NCBI GenBank assembly: GCA_026193295.1
Contig: JAPHSB010000159.1
Coordinates: 1-7,554 of the forward strand
Length of the DNA: 7,554 bases
Reading direction: 5' to 3'
Origin: Lysobacterales bacterium
Lineage (GTDB): Bacteria; Pseudomonadota; Gammaproteobacteria; Xanthomonadales; SZUA-36
Shown: positions 6,803 to 7,554 of the stretch, piece by piece
How the letters are laid out: every line of letters begins with the position of its first letter
Numbering within the stretch: position 1 is the stretch's first letter
The notes under the pieces: generated by a model
What the model was told of the DNA's origin: nothing
Database searches by the model: none
What the model saw: the letters and a program-made list of their open reading frames with translations, nothing else
Translations under genes and position numbers: made by a program

Positions 6803-6862
6803 TGGGGTCAGAATGGGGTCAGAGGAGGAATGGGGTCAGGGAAAGAGGAAGAATGGGGTCAG
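6803..6862 (+). repeat. Cluster of four TGGGGTCAG direct repeats
   Basis: TGGGGTCAG occurs at 6803-6811, 6814-6822, 6831-6839 and 6854-6862. Spacings between unit starts are 11, 17 and 23 bases, growing by six each time. The gaps are filled with purine-rich AGGAGGAA- and AAAGAGGAAGAA-type sequence. The last unit is the start of the left arm of the inverted repeat. The pattern suggests repeated partial insertion or slippage of one mobile repeat end rather than a regular tandem array. Confidence 0.85.
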
Positions 6863-6940
6863 AGTAAAAACTCCATCGAGAACGCAGGAATGGAAGTTTG
6901 GTTCAGGAGTTTTTACTCTGACCCCATTCTTCTTCTTCCC
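6840..6940. mobile_element. Long inverted repeat, REP/MITE-like non-autonomous element
   Basis: Left arm 6840-6874 and right arm 6906-6940 are complementary over 35 bases with two imperfections (6847/6933 and 6842/6938). The core 6848-6874 against 6906-6932 is a perfect 27-base match, and the loop is 31 bases. The arms contain AATGGGGTCAGAGTAAAAAC and its complement. GGGGTCAGAGTAAA-type palindromes recur in many gammaproteobacterial genomes, often near IS200-like REP-associated (Y1) transposases; this link is from general knowledge and no such gene is in the window. The RNA from either strand would form a very stable hairpin, so it may also stop or protect transcripts passing from the cupin gene toward hsp20. 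The pairing is certain; the mobility is inferred. Confidence 0.75.
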
Positions 6941-6970
6941 AAGAGACATCAAGGCGGTGCCGGGTCTCGG

Positions 6971-6996
6971 AAAAAGAAATTCCCGAATGAATTCGG
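6971..6996 (-). terminator. Probable intrinsic terminator of the cupin gene
   Basis: Two bases after the cupin TAG (7001-6999), the minus strand has CCGAAT (6996-6991), TC, ATTCGG (6988-6983), then after three bases TTTCTTTTT (6979-6971). The stem is short and only half GC, with an effective tetraloop, but the T-rich tract is good and the position is right. Confidence 0.55.
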
Positions 6997-6998
6997 TC

Positions 6999-7469
6999 CT
7001 ACTCGATCGGCGCGTCCGGGGAGTAAATCACGTAGATCTTGGTGTAGCCGTCGGTGTCCCATACACCGGTCCACTCCGCCGGGATGACGACAGAATCGCC
7101 GGCCTTGATCTCGGTCACGGTGCCGTCGCTGGAGGTCAGGGTCACGCCACCCTCCAGGAAGTGCATGTACTCGTGCACACCGTAGGGCTCGTTGATTTCA
7201 GCGCGCACCTTGCCCGAGCGGTACATGCCCGCGTCGAACAGCCCACTCTCCGTGCGAAACACCTCGACGTCGTGCGTGGTGTTGCCATCGTGGGTGCTGA
7301 CCACGGGGTCGTAATCCTCGAAAATGGCGCCGGCGATTTGCGCCTTGCTCATCTTGACCGGGTGAACGGTGTCTGCCGCCTGTACGGGTCCGGCAAACAG
7401 TGAGAGCGCCAGGCAGGCGCCGACTATGACAGGGACAAGGGGTATTGACTTTGCTGAGCTGAAACGCAT
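6999..7469 (-). CDS. Secreted small cupin-domain protein
   Basis: This 156-residue protein has a Sec signal peptide: basic start (MRFSSAK), hydrophobic core at about 9-26, and a probable cut after GPVQA at 31 or 32. The mature part is a single beta-barrel cupin similar to the Cupin_3/EutQ-like group. Motif 1 is seen around VHEYMHFLEGGVTLTSSDG (98-116) and motif 2 around IKAGDSVVIPAEWTGVWD (121-138). The His at 99 and 103 and the Glu at 100 and 107 are possible metal ligands, although the usual second-motif His appears to be replaced, near the Trp at 133. Metal binding and catalysis are therefore uncertain. It may act as a periplasmic ligand-binding or detoxifying protein, but no substrate can be named. 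The ATG at 7469 has GAGGT (7479-7475) five bases upstream. It appears to be a single-gene unit bracketed by the GGGGTCA repeats. Confidence 0.88.
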   Translation of the reverse strand: MRFSSAKSIPLVPVIVGACLALSLFAGPVQAADTVHPVKMSKAQIAGAIFEDYDPVVSTHDGNTTHDVEVFRTESGLFDAGMYRSGKVRAEINEPYGVHEYMHFLEGGVTLTSSDGTVTEIKAGDSVVIPAEWTGVWDTDGYTKIYVIYSPDAPIE

Positions 7470-7496
7470 GGCTGACCTCGTTTGTTCGGAAAATTG

Positions 7497-7535
7497 TCGG
7501 GACGATCATATCCCGAAACGCCGGGGACCCTGCAA
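7497..7535 (-). promoter_or_regulatory. Candidate promoter of cupin gene with palindromic operator
   Basis: TATGAT (7510-7505, minus strand) matches the -10 consensus at five of six positions and lies 35 bases before the ATG. TTGCAG (7535-7530) is a possible -35, but the 19-base spacer is long. The -10 sits exactly between the arms of an inverted repeat, TCGGGA (7516-7511) and TCCCGA (7502-7497), the layout expected of a repressor site over a promoter. The regulator is unknown. Confidence 0.4.
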
Positions 7536-7554
7536 GTTTGGAAGAATGGGGTCA
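7534..7554 (+). repeat. Partial further copy of the GGGGTCA repeat at the window edge
   Basis: GAAGAATGGGGTCA at 7541-7554 is identical to 6848-6861, the start of the perfect left arm of the inverted repeat. It is preceded by AAGTTTGG (7534-7541), an octamer also present in the loop of the element (6894-6901). The copy runs off the window, so whether it continues as a full inverted repeat is unknown. Confidence 0.75.

Larger units (their letters stand above)
6643..6998. other. Gene-free 356-base stretch between cupin and hsp20 genes
   Basis: Read from right to left, it holds the cupin terminator (6996-6971), the inverted-repeat element (6940-6840), a purine-rich cluster of GGGGTCAGA units (6862-6803), about 135 bases that must contain the hsp20 promoter, and the hsp20 leader. 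Reading frames on the plus strand across the repeats are low-complexity products of GGGGTCAG and AGGAAG units and are not genes. No transposase coding sequence is present. Confidence 0.75.

Noticed and set aside
6803..6862. CRISPR array
   Set aside because: Units are only about nine bases, spacings are irregular and too short, and the filler is low-complexity purine sequence rather than unique spacers. No cas gene is present.
6813..7403. 196-codon plus-strand frame through the repeats and across the cupin gene
   Set aside because: Its N-terminus is translated repeat sequence and the rest is antisense to the cupin, which has a signal peptide, a ribosome site and a domain match.

Overview
All six genes supported here lie on the minus strand, so the window is best read from its right edge to its left. 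The DNA is GC-rich (roughly 60 % by eye). Clear Shine-Dalgarno sites, a TPR-sulfotransferase, a Tat-exported two-subunit molybdenum hydroxylase and GGGGTCAGAGTAAAA-type repeats together suggest a proteobacterium, most likely an environmental gammaproteobacterium. That assignment is inference; no taxonomic marker gene is present.

Layout in the direction of transcription. (1) 7469-6999: a secreted small cupin with its own candidate promoter and terminator. (2) 6998-6643: a 356-base gene-free stretch. It holds a cluster of GGGGTCAGA repeats ending in a long inverted repeat (6840-6940), which looks like a REP- or MITE-type non-autonomous element, and then the leader of the next gene. The same motif recurs at the extreme right edge (7547-7554), so the cupin gene is bracketed by copies. 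(3) 6642-6097: an Hsp20 small heat-shock protein, closed by a strong intrinsic terminator. (4) 5995-5555: a four-helix inner-membrane protein resembling the DUF6524 family. (5) 5456 to the left edge: a tight four-gene operon. It encodes a [2Fe-2S] subunit and a Tat-exported molybdopterin subunit of a xanthine dehydrogenase-family (IorAB-like) hydroxylase, then a single-domain sulfotransferase, then a TPR-sulfotransferase cut off by the window edge.

The operon is held together by a GTGA overlap, a 20-base gap and an ATGA overlap, so the four products are probably made together. The two iron-sulfur/molybdenum proteins should form one periplasmic hydroxylase or aldehyde-oxidising enzyme. No FAD subunit is encoded, so electrons probably leave through the small subunit to a cytochrome or similar acceptor encoded elsewhere. 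The two sulfotransferases carry PAPS-binding motifs and should act in the cytoplasm. Coupling a molybdenum hydroxylase to two sulfotransferases is the most unusual aspect of the window. Whether they share a substrate cannot be told from sequence.

No RNA genes, CRISPR array, transposase gene or origin were seen.
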